Assembly: GCF_007748095.1 (NCBI RefSeq)
Contig: NZ_CP036287.1
Location: 3,224,001 to 3,288,000 of the forward strand
Direction of reading: 5' to 3'
Length of the DNA stretch: 64,000 nucleotides
Source: Engelhardtia mirabilis
Lineage (GTDB): Bacteria; Planctomycetota; UBA1135; GCA-002686595
The notes under the pieces: model-generated
Told to the model about the DNA's origin: nothing
Seen by the model: only the letters and a program-made list of their open reading frames with translations
Databases searched by the model: none
Shown here: positions 25,911 through 34,745 of the stretch, one piece after another
How positions within the stretch are numbered: position 1 is the first letter of the stretch
Layout of the letters: every line of letters begins with the position of its first letter
Program-made: the position numbers and the translations under genes

Positions 25911-26609
25911 GCCGGGCGGGGCAGAGGGTCCCACGGGGAGGGTTTGGCAGGCTTGTCGGGGTGCTGTGCCTTTGGCACGGCCCCGCGGCACGGCCCTGTG
26001 GCGCGGGGCCCGCAGCACGGTTCTCCGACACAGGCCGACGTCGGTCTGCGCGGAGTTTGCGATTTCCTGGCGGATCGCGAGGCGCATCGCGCCGTTGTCC
26101 TTGGGGCGCGACTGGCCGCAGCGCGAAAGCGGTCACGCTCCAATGCACCCCAGCCCTCGCAGGTTCTGAAACTCGAAACGGATCGCTTCGCAACGGCGGA
26201 CCCGATCTGACGGTCGGGTCGAGCCCCGGTGCCGAAGGTCCATGGCGAGCACTGGGCGCTGCGCGAGACCACGTCGCGCAACTCGGAACCGCCGGCCGCT
26301 TGTCGTCGGGGGAGCCGGCGTGGACTTCTCGCTGCGAGCGAACCAGGGCGGAGTCGAGTGGTGGTTGGGAGCGGCCGCGGCGCGCGCGAATCGGAATCAC
26401 ACTTGTTCGAAACGCCCGCTCAGTTGCTGACCACTTCAGTTGTCCGGCAAGTCGGATCGAATCGCATGCCTCTTCGTGGTCAGCCCCCCCCTTGATCGAG
26501 GGATGGGGTACCCGTTGCGCGCGCAGCTCACCAGTGGCTTGCGCGAACCGCCTCCGACGATGCAGGCGGAAGAGGGAACCTCCATCTGTTCTCGACACGA
26601 AACATCGAC
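25911..26609. other. 699-base non-coding stretch
   Basis: I find no gene with recognisable composition or family match on either strand. The left part holds a large GC-rich hairpin (25961-26017); the rest probably carries the upstream region of the gene at 26610, without a clear promoter. Confidence 0.5.
25961..26017 (+). terminator. Branched GC-rich hairpin after the radical SAM gene
   Basis: Outer pairing GTGCTG (25961-25966) with CAGCAC (26012-26017) encloses GTGCC/GGCAC and the 8-bp stem GCCCCGCG (25980-25987) / CGCGGGGC (26002-26009). It is a plausible transcription terminator although a T-tract is weak. Confidence 0.45.
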
Positions 26610-28241
26610 ATGAATGCGCCCCTTGCGACCCTCGTCGCCAGTCTGCTCTTCCCTCTGCCCGCGCTCGCCCAGTGCGAGTTGGAGAGCTTCGAAGCTCCCC
26701 TGAACGGTCTCTCCGGCTTCGGTCGCGGCGTCGAGCTCCAGAGCGATCGCCTGGTGGTCTCTTCCGCCTTCGCGCGCGTCGGCGCCCATCAGTCAGCCGG
26801 CTTCGTCCAGGTGTGGGCCGGAGGCCCAAGTGGCTGGCAGCAGTCGCAAGTCCTGACGGCGCCGATACCGGCGGCCGTTGCGTCCTTCGGTTTGGACATC
26901 GCACTCAGCGGCCAGACCTTGGCGATCTCCCAGCGCCAACCGCCGCTCGTGCGCCTCTACCACCAGGGATCCGGAGGGTGGACCCTGTCGGCAACGCTGG
27001 CTCCCTCGCCATCCGGCGGCTCGCTCCAACTCTACGGGGAACGCATCGCGCTCGCGGGCGACCGGCTCGCGGTCGGCGCGCCCTGGTATGACGTCGGCGG
27101 AACCAACGACGATGGTGCGGTGTACCTCTACCGGCGCATCGCGGGCGCTTGGGAACTCGACGTGGTCCTCACTGGACAGCAGCCGGGCCTGACCTCCAAC
27201 GCCCAATTCGGATCCGACGTTGCGCTCGACGGCTCGCGCCTTCTGGTCGGGGCACCCTTCGACGACAGCCTGCTGCTGGACAGCGGCGCGGCGTGCCTGT
27301 TCGAGGCCGTCGCTGGGGGCTGGAGTCACGTCGCGACCCTGCTCCCTTCACCCGTGGCCAGCGATCCCCTGGCCCCGATCCTCATGGGCCAACGGGTCGC
27401 CTTGCGCGGATCCCTCGCAGCCTGCGGCGCCGCCGATGGCGACGTCGGAGGGGAGAACGTCGGTGGCGTGTACGTCTTCGAGGAGGCGGCGGGTTGGTCG
27501 ACCACGGCGCTGCTGCTACCCGCCGACGTCGCACCCCAGGATCGCTTCGGCACCGGCCTCGCCGTCGATGGGTCGCGGGTCATCGCGGGCTCGTCGCGCC
27601 ATGGCAAGCCGACGGGTCCGCGCCCGACCTACATCTTCGAGCGTGGCGTCGGTGGTTGGGAGCAGACCGCGAAGCTGCAATCATCGCAAACCGTGAGCAG
27701 TGCCCAGATCGACGAGCTGGCGCTGGATTGGGTCGAGGTCGCGGTCGATGGGGGCGTGGTCGCAGTGGGCCGGAACAGCGGTAGCCCGCCTCTGCTAGGC
27801 CAGGACCAGGGCTCGGTCAGCCTCTTCAGTCTGCCGGACAAGGGCGGCCTCTCCGGCTGCCCGCCGACCCTGTCCCTGTCAGCCGGCGGCATCCAGAACC
27901 TCGACTTCGACGGGGATTCGCCCCTCGCCGGATTGATCTACCTGGTGCTCGGCTCGATGACCGAGCCCACGTCGGACCTCGCCGTCAACGGAGTGGTCGT
28001 GCCCCTGGGCGTCGACGGCTACCTCAGCTTCACCCTGAGCCACCCGAACACGCTGCCGTTGCAAGCCGGACTGGGCCTCCTGGACCCGGGCGGCTCCGCC
28101 CGGGCGCGCTTCGCCATAGCGCCGGGGACAGACCCGTCCCTGGCCGGCTCGAAGCTGCTGCACGCGCTGCTCGCCATCGACCCCGCGGGGCCGGCGGTGG
28201 TCAGTGCCAGCAACCAGGTAGGCCTGGTGCTGCTGCCATAG
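26610..28241 (+). CDS. Secreted FG-GAP-repeat (beta-propeller) protein
   Basis: 543 residues with a signal peptide ('LATLVASLLFPLPALAQ', cleavage near residue 21). Four to six repeats of the type 'FG.dvAL.G.rLlVGAP.dd...GA.y.y....gW' are visible, for example 'GERIALAGDRLAVGAPWYDVGG' (in part) and 'FGSDVALDGSRLLVGAPFDD'. This is the FG-GAP/integrin-alpha-like propeller. The last about 120 residues ('GCPPTLSLSAGGIQNLDFD...') form a separate beta-rich C-terminal module of secreted proteins. No catalytic residues are recognisable; a surface adhesion or structural role is likely. It is convergent with the sulfatase-like gene. Confidence 0.8.
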   Translation: MNAPLATLVASLLFPLPALAQCELESFEAPLNGLSGFGRGVELQSDRLVVSSAFARVGAHQSAGFVQVWAGGPSGWQQSQVLTAPIPAAVASFGLDIALSGQTLAISQRQPPLVRLYHQGSGGWTLSATLAPSPSGGSLQLYGERIALAGDRLAVGAPWYDVGGTNDDGAVYLYRRIAGAWELDVVLTGQQPGLTSNAQFGSDVALDGSRLLVGAPFDDSLLLDSGAACLFEAVAGGWSHVATLLPSPVASDPLAPILMGQRVALRGSLAACGAADGDVGGENVGGVYVFEEAAGWSTTALLLPADVAPQDRFGTGLAVDGSRVIAGSSRHGKPTGPRPTYIFERGVGGWEQTAKLQSSQTVSSAQIDELALDWVEVAVDGGVVAVGRNSGSPPLLGQDQGSVSLFSLPDKGGLSGCPPTLSLSAGGIQNLDFDGDSPLAGLIYLVLGSMTEPTSDLAVNGVVVPLGVDGYLSFTLSHPNTLPLQAGLGLLDPGGSARARFAIAPGTDPSLAGSKLLHALLAIDPAGPAVVSASNQVGLVLLP

Positions 28242-28273
28242 GCCGAAGTAGGAGGCGCTCCGTGCATCGAGTG

Positions 28274-28318
28274 GCGTTGGCTCGAGTCGATCCACCGAGC
28301 GCCGTTGGCCCGAGTCGA
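28274..28318. repeat. Imperfect direct repeat in the convergent intergenic region
   Basis: GCGTTGGCTCGAGTCGA (28274-28290) recurs as GCCGTTGGCCCGAGTCGA (28301-28318) between the convergent genes at 28241 and 28396. Confidence 0.7.
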
Positions 28319-28395
28319 GTCTCGGCCGAGCGCCTCTGCTCGAAGGCGCCCTCAATGGCTGACCGTCGCTACCGGGGATGAGTGAGCCGACCGGG

Positions 28396-30255
28396 CTACT
28401 CGTCGTCCTCGAGATAGCCCAGGGCGCGCAACATCTCGGCGGTCGCCTCGCCGCCGGCCAGGGACACGGGGCGGCCCGACGATTGGCGCTGCCACCAGCC
28501 TTGCAGGTCGGCTCGCCCGCGCTCGGCGTCGGCGCGACGGGCCGGCAAGAGGTCCACGGTCTCGGCGGGGTCGCGTTTCGTGTCGAAGATCGCCAGGCGC
28601 TCGCCGCTCTCCATCCACAACACCAGCTCCCCGTCGGCGCGCCTGGCGAGCAGGCGCTCACTGGTGCCCGTCGCCATCCAATCTCCGACTTCGGTGCCGA
28701 AGCGCAGGGTCGGTGGACGGGACTCGTTGGCGAGCGGAAGGATCGGCGGAAGCCCGCCGCTGGGCTGCAGGTGCAGCCAAGTCAGGATGCTGGGCAACAG
28801 CCGGTGGTTCTGCACCGCCGAGTCGACGCGCACGCCGGCGGGCAGACCCGGACCGGCGGCGATCAGAGGCACGATCAGCGACTCGCGGAAGAGCTGGTGC
28901 GAGTGGCCCAACAGGCCGTGCTCCAGGAGCTCCTCGCCGTGGTCGCTGGTGACGATCACGAGGGTCGAGTCCGTCAGGCCGAGTTGCTCGAGCTGCTCGA
29001 CCACTCGAGCTACGGCGCGGTCACTGGCGGCCACCTCGGCGTCGTAGAGGTCGCTGGCGTGGTCGATCGCGGCGCGGACCCACTCCGGCTCGCCCACCCG
29101 CGCCCGCAGGTCCTCGGCGAGGTCGTCGATCTCGAAGCCCTCAGGTATCGGCGCCGACGCGAAGCGCGCGCGCAGCTCTGACTCGGGCTGGTAGGGCAGG
29201 TGCGGATCGGTCAGGTGCAGGTAGAGCAGGAAGCGCCGGTCACGGGCGCCCTCCAGCCAGGCCAGGGGCGCTTCGACGAACTGAGCCGAGCGGGTCCAGT
29301 CCTCGGTCTCGAAGCGCGCGAAGCCTTGGGCGAAGTTCTGCTCCGCGCTGATCAGCGGGTTCGAGGACCATCCGGCGGTGTCGAAGCCAGCCGCGCGCAG
29401 GCGCTCGGCCAGGGTCTGGCTGGCGTCGGGCAGGTAGCACGAGAAGCGGTCCAGCACCCCGTGGGCCGGCGGCTCCTGCCCCGTGAGGATCGACGCGGTC
29501 GAGGGCCAGGTCCAGGGTGCGACCGACCAGGCGTCTTCCCATAGGACCCCGCGTGCGGCCAATGCCTCCATGGCCGGCGCCGTCGGGCGCTCGTAGCCGT
29601 AGGCCGACACGCGGTCGGCGCGCAGGGTGTCGATCACGATCAACACCAGGTTCGGCGCGGCGGGCGACGATCGCGCGGCCTCGACCACGTGGCGCTGCTC
29701 GAGAGTCAGCCCGGCGACCGCGGTGCGCAGGCCCTTCAGCTCCGGCGACGTGCAGCGCAGGACCAACTCGCCGCCGTCCGGTGCCGCCACCCGGTGTTCG
29801 ATCCAGCCACGTCGGCCGACGTCGACACCGCCGATCACCAACTCGTCTTCGAAGATCGGCTCGCCGTTCAAGAGGCCGACCATCGTGGCCCGACCGCGGG
29901 CTTCCTCGTGGTCGCGCCAGGCGACGCCGACCTCGAGTACCAGCTCCGTCCCGGGCCCCAGCGCGGGCAGGTCCCAGGCGACTTCGGAGCCCGGGGGAAG
30001 CACCAGCGCCGGTCGGTTGCCCGAGCCCGAACCCACGGAGCGCAGGGGACTCACGGCCTGGATCCGCACCGGATAGCGAGCCGGTTCTCGTCGCACTTCG
30101 AGCCGCTCGGGGCTGCGCAGCAGCTCGAGGGCGACCTCGCGATACTCGACCTGCTCCGCGCCGCCGCAGCCCGCAAGCGCCAGGGCGATTGCCCCGGCCA
30201 GCAAGCGCGGGCCGAGGGCACCCGGGGGGGGCGCGGCGGTGCGGGGGCTGCTCAT
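28396..30255 (-). CDS. Sulfatase-fold lipoprotein lacking the formylglycine residue
   Basis: 619 residues from ATG 30255, chosen because it gives a lipoprotein signal ('LLAGAIALALAGC', lipid-modified Cys30). Residues about 35-190 are a beta-rich N-terminal domain; an alkaline-phosphatase/sulfatase domain follows. Metal-ligand motifs are present ('NLVLIVIDTLRADRVSAYGY' with Asp209, and 'TSDHGEELLEHGLLGHSH'). The sulfatase signature C/S-x-P-S-R, whose first residue becomes formylglycine, reads T249-W-P-S-T253, with Thr replacing both Cys and Arg. It may therefore be a phosphotransferase or phosphodiesterase with a Thr nucleophile, as in EptA/LtaS-type enzymes, rather than a sulfatase. The epimerase gene ends 58 bases upstream. 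Confidence 0.8.
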   Translation of the reverse strand: MSSPRTAAPPPGALGPRLLAGAIALALAGCGGAEQVEYREVALELLRSPERLEVRREPARYPVRIQAVSPLRSVGSGSGNRPALVLPPGSEVAWDLPALGPGTELVLEVGVAWRDHEEARGRATMVGLLNGEPIFEDELVIGGVDVGRRGWIEHRVAAPDGGELVLRCTSPELKGLRTAVAGLTLEQRHVVEAARSSPAAPNLVLIVIDTLRADRVSAYGYERPTAPAMEALAARGVLWEDAWSVAPWTWPSTASILTGQEPPAHGVLDRFSCYLPDASQTLAERLRAAGFDTAGWSSNPLISAEQNFAQGFARFETEDWTRSAQFVEAPLAWLEGARDRRFLLYLHLTDPHLPYQPESELRARFASAPIPEGFEIDDLAEDLRARVGEPEWVRAAIDHASDLYDAEVAASDRAVARVVEQLEQLGLTDSTLVIVTSDHGEELLEHGLLGHSHQLFRESLIVPLIAAGPGLPAGVRVDSAVQNHRLLPSILTWLHLQPSGGLPPILPLANESRPPTLRFGTEVGDWMATGTSERLLARRADGELVLWMESGERLAIFDTKRDPAETVDLLPARRADAERGRADLQGWWQRQSSGRPVSLAGGEATAEMLRALGYLEDDE

Positions 30256-30313
30256 CGTCCTCGTGCTCGCGCGGCGGAGCTGACGGGCGCGCCCCTCATC
30301 GCCCGCGCGCCGC

Positions 30314-31246
30314 TCAGGCCTTGTCCTCGCGCCACCAGTCGCTGGCGTGCGCGACCTGGGTGATGCCCTCGGCGTAGGTGCGCGGCGCCCACCCGAGCTC
30401 GTACTGGGCATTGGAGATGTCGTGCTCGTGGTGCAGCGAGAAGTAGGCCGACGCGCGGCGCTCCTCGGTCACGTCCGTGAACAGACCCTTGATGAAGATC
30501 GCCCAGTCGGCCCAGCGCTTGGAGATGTTCTTGCGCTTGATCCCGCCGCCGGCGGCCTTGATCGTCGTGTCGATGAACTCGTTGTAGGAGACGCCGGCGG
30601 GTCCGGCGAGCTCGTACATGCAGTCCACGCCGCGTTCGAAGTCGAAGAAGCGCCGGATCGCGTCGACCACGTCGTCCACGTGCACCGGGTTGATCTTCGA
30701 GAGGCCGTCGTGGGGCACCACGTAGCGGCCCGACTTCGCGGCGCAACGACGAAGCAGCGGCGCCGTGTGGCGGTAGTCGCCGACGCCGTAGACCAACGTC
30801 GGCCGGAACGAGGCCCACTCGAAGCGCTCGGCTCGGATGATCTTCTCCTGGATGCGCTTGGTGTCGCGGTAGTAGCTGTACACCGGCGCGCCGATGACCG
30901 CGGAGGAGATGACCCAGAAGCGGAAGTGGCTCGGCGCGTTGGCCTTGGCTTCCGACAACAGGTTCTCGGTGCCGTCGATGTTGATGGCGCGCATCATCTC
31001 GTCGGGCACGTGGTCGTGGGCGCTGGCCAGGTGCAGCAAGAGGTCCACGTCCTTCAGGAAACCCGTCAACGACGCGCGGTCGGTCAGGTCACCCTCGTGC
31101 ACCTCGTACTCGCCGGCGTCGGTCTTGGGCAGGGCGGCGGCCCGGCCCGGTCGACAGAGGACCCGGACCTGGTGCCCCTCGCGGAGCATGCCGGGGACCA
31201 TGTAGCCACCGATGAAGCCGGTGGCGCCGGTGATCGCGATTCTCAT
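30314..31246 (-). CDS. NAD-dependent epimerase/dehydratase (extended SDR)
   Basis: 310 residues. The Rossmann motif G-x-x-G-x-x-G is in 'MRIAITGATGFIGGYMVPGM', the nucleotide-binding 'LLHLASAHDHV' follows, and the catalytic Y-x3-K is in 'YSYYRDTKRIQEK'. Extended SDRs of this kind epimerise, dehydrate or reduce nucleotide sugars; members with this opening also act on sterol-like or flavonoid-like substrates. Given the nearby glycan locus, a nucleotide-sugar substrate is plausible but not shown. TATAGT on the minus strand (about 31314-31319) is a possible -10. Confidence 0.85.
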   Translation of the reverse strand: MRIAITGATGFIGGYMVPGMLREGHQVRVLCRPGRAAALPKTDAGEYEVHEGDLTDRASLTGFLKDVDLLLHLASAHDHVPDEMMRAINIDGTENLLSEAKANAPSHFRFWVISSAVIGAPVYSYYRDTKRIQEKIIRAERFEWASFRPTLVYGVGDYRHTAPLLRRCAAKSGRYVVPHDGLSKINPVHVDDVVDAIRRFFDFERGVDCMYELAGPAGVSYNEFIDTTIKAAGGGIKRKNISKRWADWAIFIKGLFTDVTEERRASAYFSLHHEHDISNAQYELGWAPRTYAEGITQVAHASDWWREDKA

Positions 31247-31335
31247 TCCGTGGGACTTGGTGGGGGGACTGGGACGGCGCGCCGGGGGGCGCTCGGGAGC
31301 GGTCGGGGCCGGAAACTATACGCCCTGGGCCGGCC

Positions 31336-33714
31336 CTAGCTGGCCTCGAGTAGCCGCTCGCCGAAGCGCTCGGCGGCGGCGGAGGCGCCCTTGGGCAGGT
31401 CGGTCACGAAATCCCGGACCAGTTGTCGCAGCCGTCGGGCGCCGTCGCGGGCGGGCTCGGGCAGGCCCTCGGCGACGCCGTCCTCCACGGCCCACAGCAG
31501 CACTTGCTCGCTGAAGCCGGCCAGGAAGCTCTTGGGCGCGTTGAACTCGAGTACCGGCCGATTCTCGACCATCGGTCGCGAGCCCTCGGCGAACGCCCGC
31601 AGGCGCGTGTCGTCGGCAACGCGCAGGGCCGCGAGGTCGGCGCCCGAGTCGACGCCGATGGCCCCGAGAATCGTCGCCGTACCCGCCGGCAGCGCGCCGC
31701 GCGCGAGCTCGTCGATGGAGCGCAGTGGATCGTTCGACCCCACCAGAACCAGGTCGTAGGCGGTCAGCCAGGCCGAAGTGCGCGGGAAGGCGGCACACCA
31801 CGACGCGACCACGGTCTGCACGTCGGCGGTGGAGAGCTGGTACAGCGGCAACCACTGGGAGGCCACGCCGCCGGGCGCGAGCAGGTCGCGCAGGCGCTCG
31901 AAGTGGTCGACCGCGTAGAGGTCGCTCGAGCCGCGGGTCCAGGGGTGGATCGGGTCGGCTGTCACGAGATCGAAGCGCGGCCCGCCCTCGACGCGGGACC
32001 GCGCGCACCAGGAGCGCCCGTCGCCGATGGTCAGTTGCAGCCTCGGATCGTCCAAGAGGCCGCCCGTCCAGGGCTCGAAGGCGGGTCCGACGTCGACCAC
32101 CGACTGCGACAGCTCGATCACCCTCAAGTGCTCGAGGGACTCCAACTCGGCCAGGGCGCCCGCCGTCGTGCCCATGCCCAGCCCGACCACCAGGGCGGTC
32201 TCCACCCGGCCGTGCAGGGCGGCGGGGATCACCGCCAAGAGTCGTTGCAACCGCAGGTCGACCGGAGCGGAGGAGGCCACGACCTTGCCGTCGATACGCA
32301 GCGCGAGCTGCGCCGGATCGGTGTCGGGCATGCGCTCGACGACCGCGGTGCAGACAGGTCCGACGGCCTTCGCTACCACGTCGATCTCCTGGGCTCCGCG
32401 TCGCGCGAAGGTCAGGGCCAGGAGCGTGGTGAGCCCGAGCGCGGTCAGGAGCCGATTCCGACCGGGCACGCCCGGGGCGAGCAGCCAGGCCAGGACGGCC
32501 GGTGCCAGGGCCGCCAGGGTCGCGCCCCGCAGGCCGAGGCCAGGCAACAGCAACCATGCCGCGGCGATCGCGCCCAGGGCCGCACCCAGGGTGTTCCAGG
32601 TGTAGAAGCGGGCCAGGAGGCGCGGCTCGTCGACCTCGGCAGCGTCCGTGCCGCTCGACCGCACCGCGCAGGCGATGGCGGCGGGCAGGGCCAGGCCGAA
32701 GGCCACCGCGGGCGGAATCAACGCCACCGCCGCGAGGATGAACTGGGACAGCCACATGCCGGTCACCCCGCCCTTGGTGGGGGTGCGGTTGGCGAGGGGC
32801 TCGAACACGTCGCCGGAGCCGATCTGCAGGCCCAGGAGCAACAGTCCCGCGCAGGCGGCGGCGACGGCGCCCACCCCGGCGCGCGCCAGGATGGGACGAG
32901 GATCGCGGCTGCCGTCCAGCCACAGCCGACCCTGGCGCGCGCCCAGGCCCAATCCCACCAGGTAGGCCGCGAGCACCAACCCGAAGGCGTAGACCGAAGC
33001 GCCGGTCAGGCTCACCAGGAGTCGGGTCAGGACAACTTCGAGCGCCAGGCTGGCGCCTCCCAGAAGGCCCGTGATCAGCAGCAGGCGCGAGACACCCGGG
33101 ACGCTGGGCCGTCGACCGCGCGCGGGCCCCGCTGGTGCGTCGCTCGCCGGTCCGGCCAGTAGCACCAGGGCACCCAGGGCCGCCAAGACGTCGATCGCGG
33201 CCCCTGCGAAGATCGTCCCCCGCAGGCCCAACCACGGCAGGGCCAGGAAGGTGGCCACGATCGCTCCCGTAGCCGCGCCCAGGGTGTTCGCGCCATAGAA
33301 CCGCGAGGTGCGGGCGCCGAGGGTCGCGGACTCGCGCTCGGTCAGCCGACCCATGAGCGGAAAGGTCGCGCCCATCGCCAGGGTGGTCGGCAACAGGAGC
33401 GCGGCGGTGAGGGTTCCGTCCAGGGCTCGCGAGGCACCCGCAGGAAAGCCGACCAACCCCGCGGTGGCCGTGGCCACGAGGGCGGCTGCGATCACGACCG
33501 CGGCGAAGGCGCGCTCGGGTCGGCGGGCGCGCGCGAGCGGACCGCGCCCGGCCAACATGGCGCCCAGGGCCATGCCGCCCATGAATGTCGCGACCACCAC
33601 GCCTGCGCCGAATGCGTCGGCCCCGAGGGTGCGCGTGGCCAGGCGCGCCCAGGCCACCTGGTACAAGAGGGCGGCGAGCCCGCTGGAGAAGAAGACGAGG
33701 TCACTGGGTCGCAT
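31336..33714 (-). CDS. MFS-like membrane domain fused to a spermidine-synthase-like methyltransferase-fold domain
   Basis: 792 residues from ATG 33714 (MRPSDLVFFSSGLAALLYQV). The open frame extends further upstream, but that part is not membrane-like and overlaps the divergent gene. About 12 or more hydrophobic segments (10-490) include 'GMALGAMLAGR' and 'TLAMGATFPLMGRL'. The cytosolic C-terminal domain has the SAM/putrescine-aminopropyltransferase fold: 'ALVVGLGMGTTAGALAELES', 'LRVIELSQSVVDVG' and 'RFDLVTADPIHPW'. Such fusions are frequent in Planctomycetes and Myxobacteria. The natural substrate is unknown, and polyamine synthesis should not be assumed. Confidence 0.8.
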   Translation of the reverse strand: MRPSDLVFFSSGLAALLYQVAWARLATRTLGADAFGAGVVVATFMGGMALGAMLAGRGPLARARRPERAFAAVVIAAALVATATAGLVGFPAGASRALDGTLTAALLLPTTLAMGATFPLMGRLTERESATLGARTSRFYGANTLGAATGAIVATFLALPWLGLRGTIFAGAAIDVLAALGALVLLAGPASDAPAGPARGRRPSVPGVSRLLLITGLLGGASLALEVVLTRLLVSLTGASVYAFGLVLAAYLVGLGLGARQGRLWLDGSRDPRPILARAGVGAVAAACAGLLLLGLQIGSGDVFEPLANRTPTKGGVTGMWLSQFILAAVALIPPAVAFGLALPAAIACAVRSSGTDAAEVDEPRLLARFYTWNTLGAALGAIAAAWLLLPGLGLRGATLAALAPAVLAWLLAPGVPGRNRLLTALGLTTLLALTFARRGAQEIDVVAKAVGPVCTAVVERMPDTDPAQLALRIDGKVVASSAPVDLRLQRLLAVIPAALHGRVETALVVGLGMGTTAGALAELESLEHLRVIELSQSVVDVGPAFEPWTGGLLDDPRLQLTIGDGRSWCARSRVEGGPRFDLVTADPIHPWTRGSSDLYAVDHFERLRDLLAPGGVASQWLPLYQLSTADVQTVVASWCAAFPRTSAWLTAYDLVLVGSNDPLRSIDELARGALPAGTATILGAIGVDSGADLAALRVADDTRLRAFAEGSRPMVENRPVLEFNAPKSFLAGFSEQVLLWAVEDGVAEGLPEPARDGARRLRQLVRDFVTDLPKGASAAAERFGERLLEAS

Positions 33715-33832
33715 GGGCACGGCCGCACTAGCTCGGCGGGGCAGGAGCGTAGCGGCGGGCGGTGGCTGGCTACACAGCGGGTTCCGCACAGGGCCCTGGT
33801 CCCGACGCCGTGGATGGCCCGAGAATGCCCGC

Positions 33833-34507
33833 ATGACCGCCACGCCGACGCCCACCGGACCTCCCGCGCTGCTGGTGGCCCTGCCCCAGGAACTCGGGGA
33901 GCTGGGCCTGGGTGCCCGGGTCATCGAGCGCGGTCCCGGGGCCTTCGAGCTACTCGAGCTGGAGTTGACCGACCACCGCGGCCAGCCCGTGCTGGCGGCC
34001 GTCGGCGGGGTCGGCAAGGTGCGGGCCGCCCGGGCCGCCAGCCACCTGGTGCGGGCCGGTGCCGGATCCCTGTTGGTGGTGGGCGTCTGCGGCGGGCTCC
34101 GGCGCCGTGAGCGTGTGGGGGACCTGGTCCACTGCGAGCGCGCGGTGCAGGCGGACCTGGCCGTTCGATCCGATCGGGAGCGCCTGGCGGATCCCGTGCT
34201 GCTCGCCGCCTGGCGCCGGGCCGCGGCCGGCCACGCGGGTTGGTTCCTGACCGCGGACCGGCCGGTCCTGAGTCCCTGGCGCCGACTCCGTCTGGCCCGC
34301 GCCTACCTCGGTGCCTGTGTGGCCGACATGGAGACGGCGGCAGCCGCCTGGGTCGCCGACGAGGCCGGTCTACCCTGGGCCGCCCTACGCGCGGTGTCGG
34401 ACGACGTGGGGTTCGGACCTGCCCACGGGTTCCGGGCGAATTTCGGAGCCCAGGCCGGTCGCGCCGCGTCCACAGTCCCGAACCTTCTGGCCGAACTCGC
34501 TCGGTAG
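33833..34507 (+). CDS. Nucleoside phosphorylase/MTA-SAH nucleosidase superfamily protein
   Basis: 224 residues from ATG 33833. The PNP/UDP fold signature is visible: 'AAVGGVGKVRAARAASHLV', 'SLLVVGVCGGLRRRERVGDLVH' and the active-site-like 'VADMETAAAAWVADEAGLPWAALRAVSDD', where Met-Glu and Asp would contact ribose and base. Members cleave MTA/SAH, phosphorolyse nucleosides, or act in hopanoid synthesis (HpnG). No hopanoid genes are nearby. It is divergent from the MFS/spermidine-synthase fusion with 118 bases between; a link through methylthioadenosine from aminopropyl transfer is conceivable but speculative. Confidence 0.75.
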   Translation: MTATPTPTGPPALLVALPQELGELGLGARVIERGPGAFELLELELTDHRGQPVLAAVGGVGKVRAARAASHLVRAGAGSLLVVGVCGGLRRRERVGDLVHCERAVQADLAVRSDRERLADPVLLAAWRRAAAGHAGWFLTADRPVLSPWRRLRLARAYLGACVADMETAAAAWVADEAGLPWAALRAVSDDVGFGPAHGFRANFGAQAGRAASTVPNLLAELAR

Positions 34508-34655
34508 TTCGAATCCCGGCCGAGGCCGCGCGCCAGCCCGGATCGGCGACCACTCGGCGGCCGAGCCTGGAGTCCGGGGGCTCATCCACCCGATGGGGCC
34601 TCTTGGCCCCCTCCCGCGGGGGTATCCTCCTGCGCCAGAACCCCTTCCGGCCATC

Positions 34656-34691
34656 CGACCGACCGCCGACCGACCGCCGACCGCCGACCGG
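34656..34691 (+). repeat. CCGACCG-type short tandem repeats upstream of the sugar transferase
   Basis: Overlapping copies of GACCGACCGCC and CCGACCG fill these 36 bases, 55 bases before the chosen start at 34746. Confidence 0.85.
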
Positions 34692-34745
34692 CCCCGCGCC
34701 GGACCCCCGCACCGAGACCCCGCCAGCCCAGCGCTGCGGACCCAC

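Noticed and set aside
26229..26495. Small frames in the 699-base gap
   Set aside because: Arg/Ser/Pro-rich, no signal peptide, membrane segment or family resemblance.
34500..34540. GTTCGAATCCCGG, like a tRNA T-arm
   Set aside because: The flanking bases do not form the 5-bp T stem, and no D-arm, anticodon arm or acceptor stem can be built. It overlaps the stop of the phosphorylase-like gene.
34311..34745. Upstream extension of the sugar transferase frame
   Set aside because: Overlaps the phosphorylase-like gene in another frame, is Pro/Arg-rich and includes short repeats; the conserved protein begins near the GTG at 34746.
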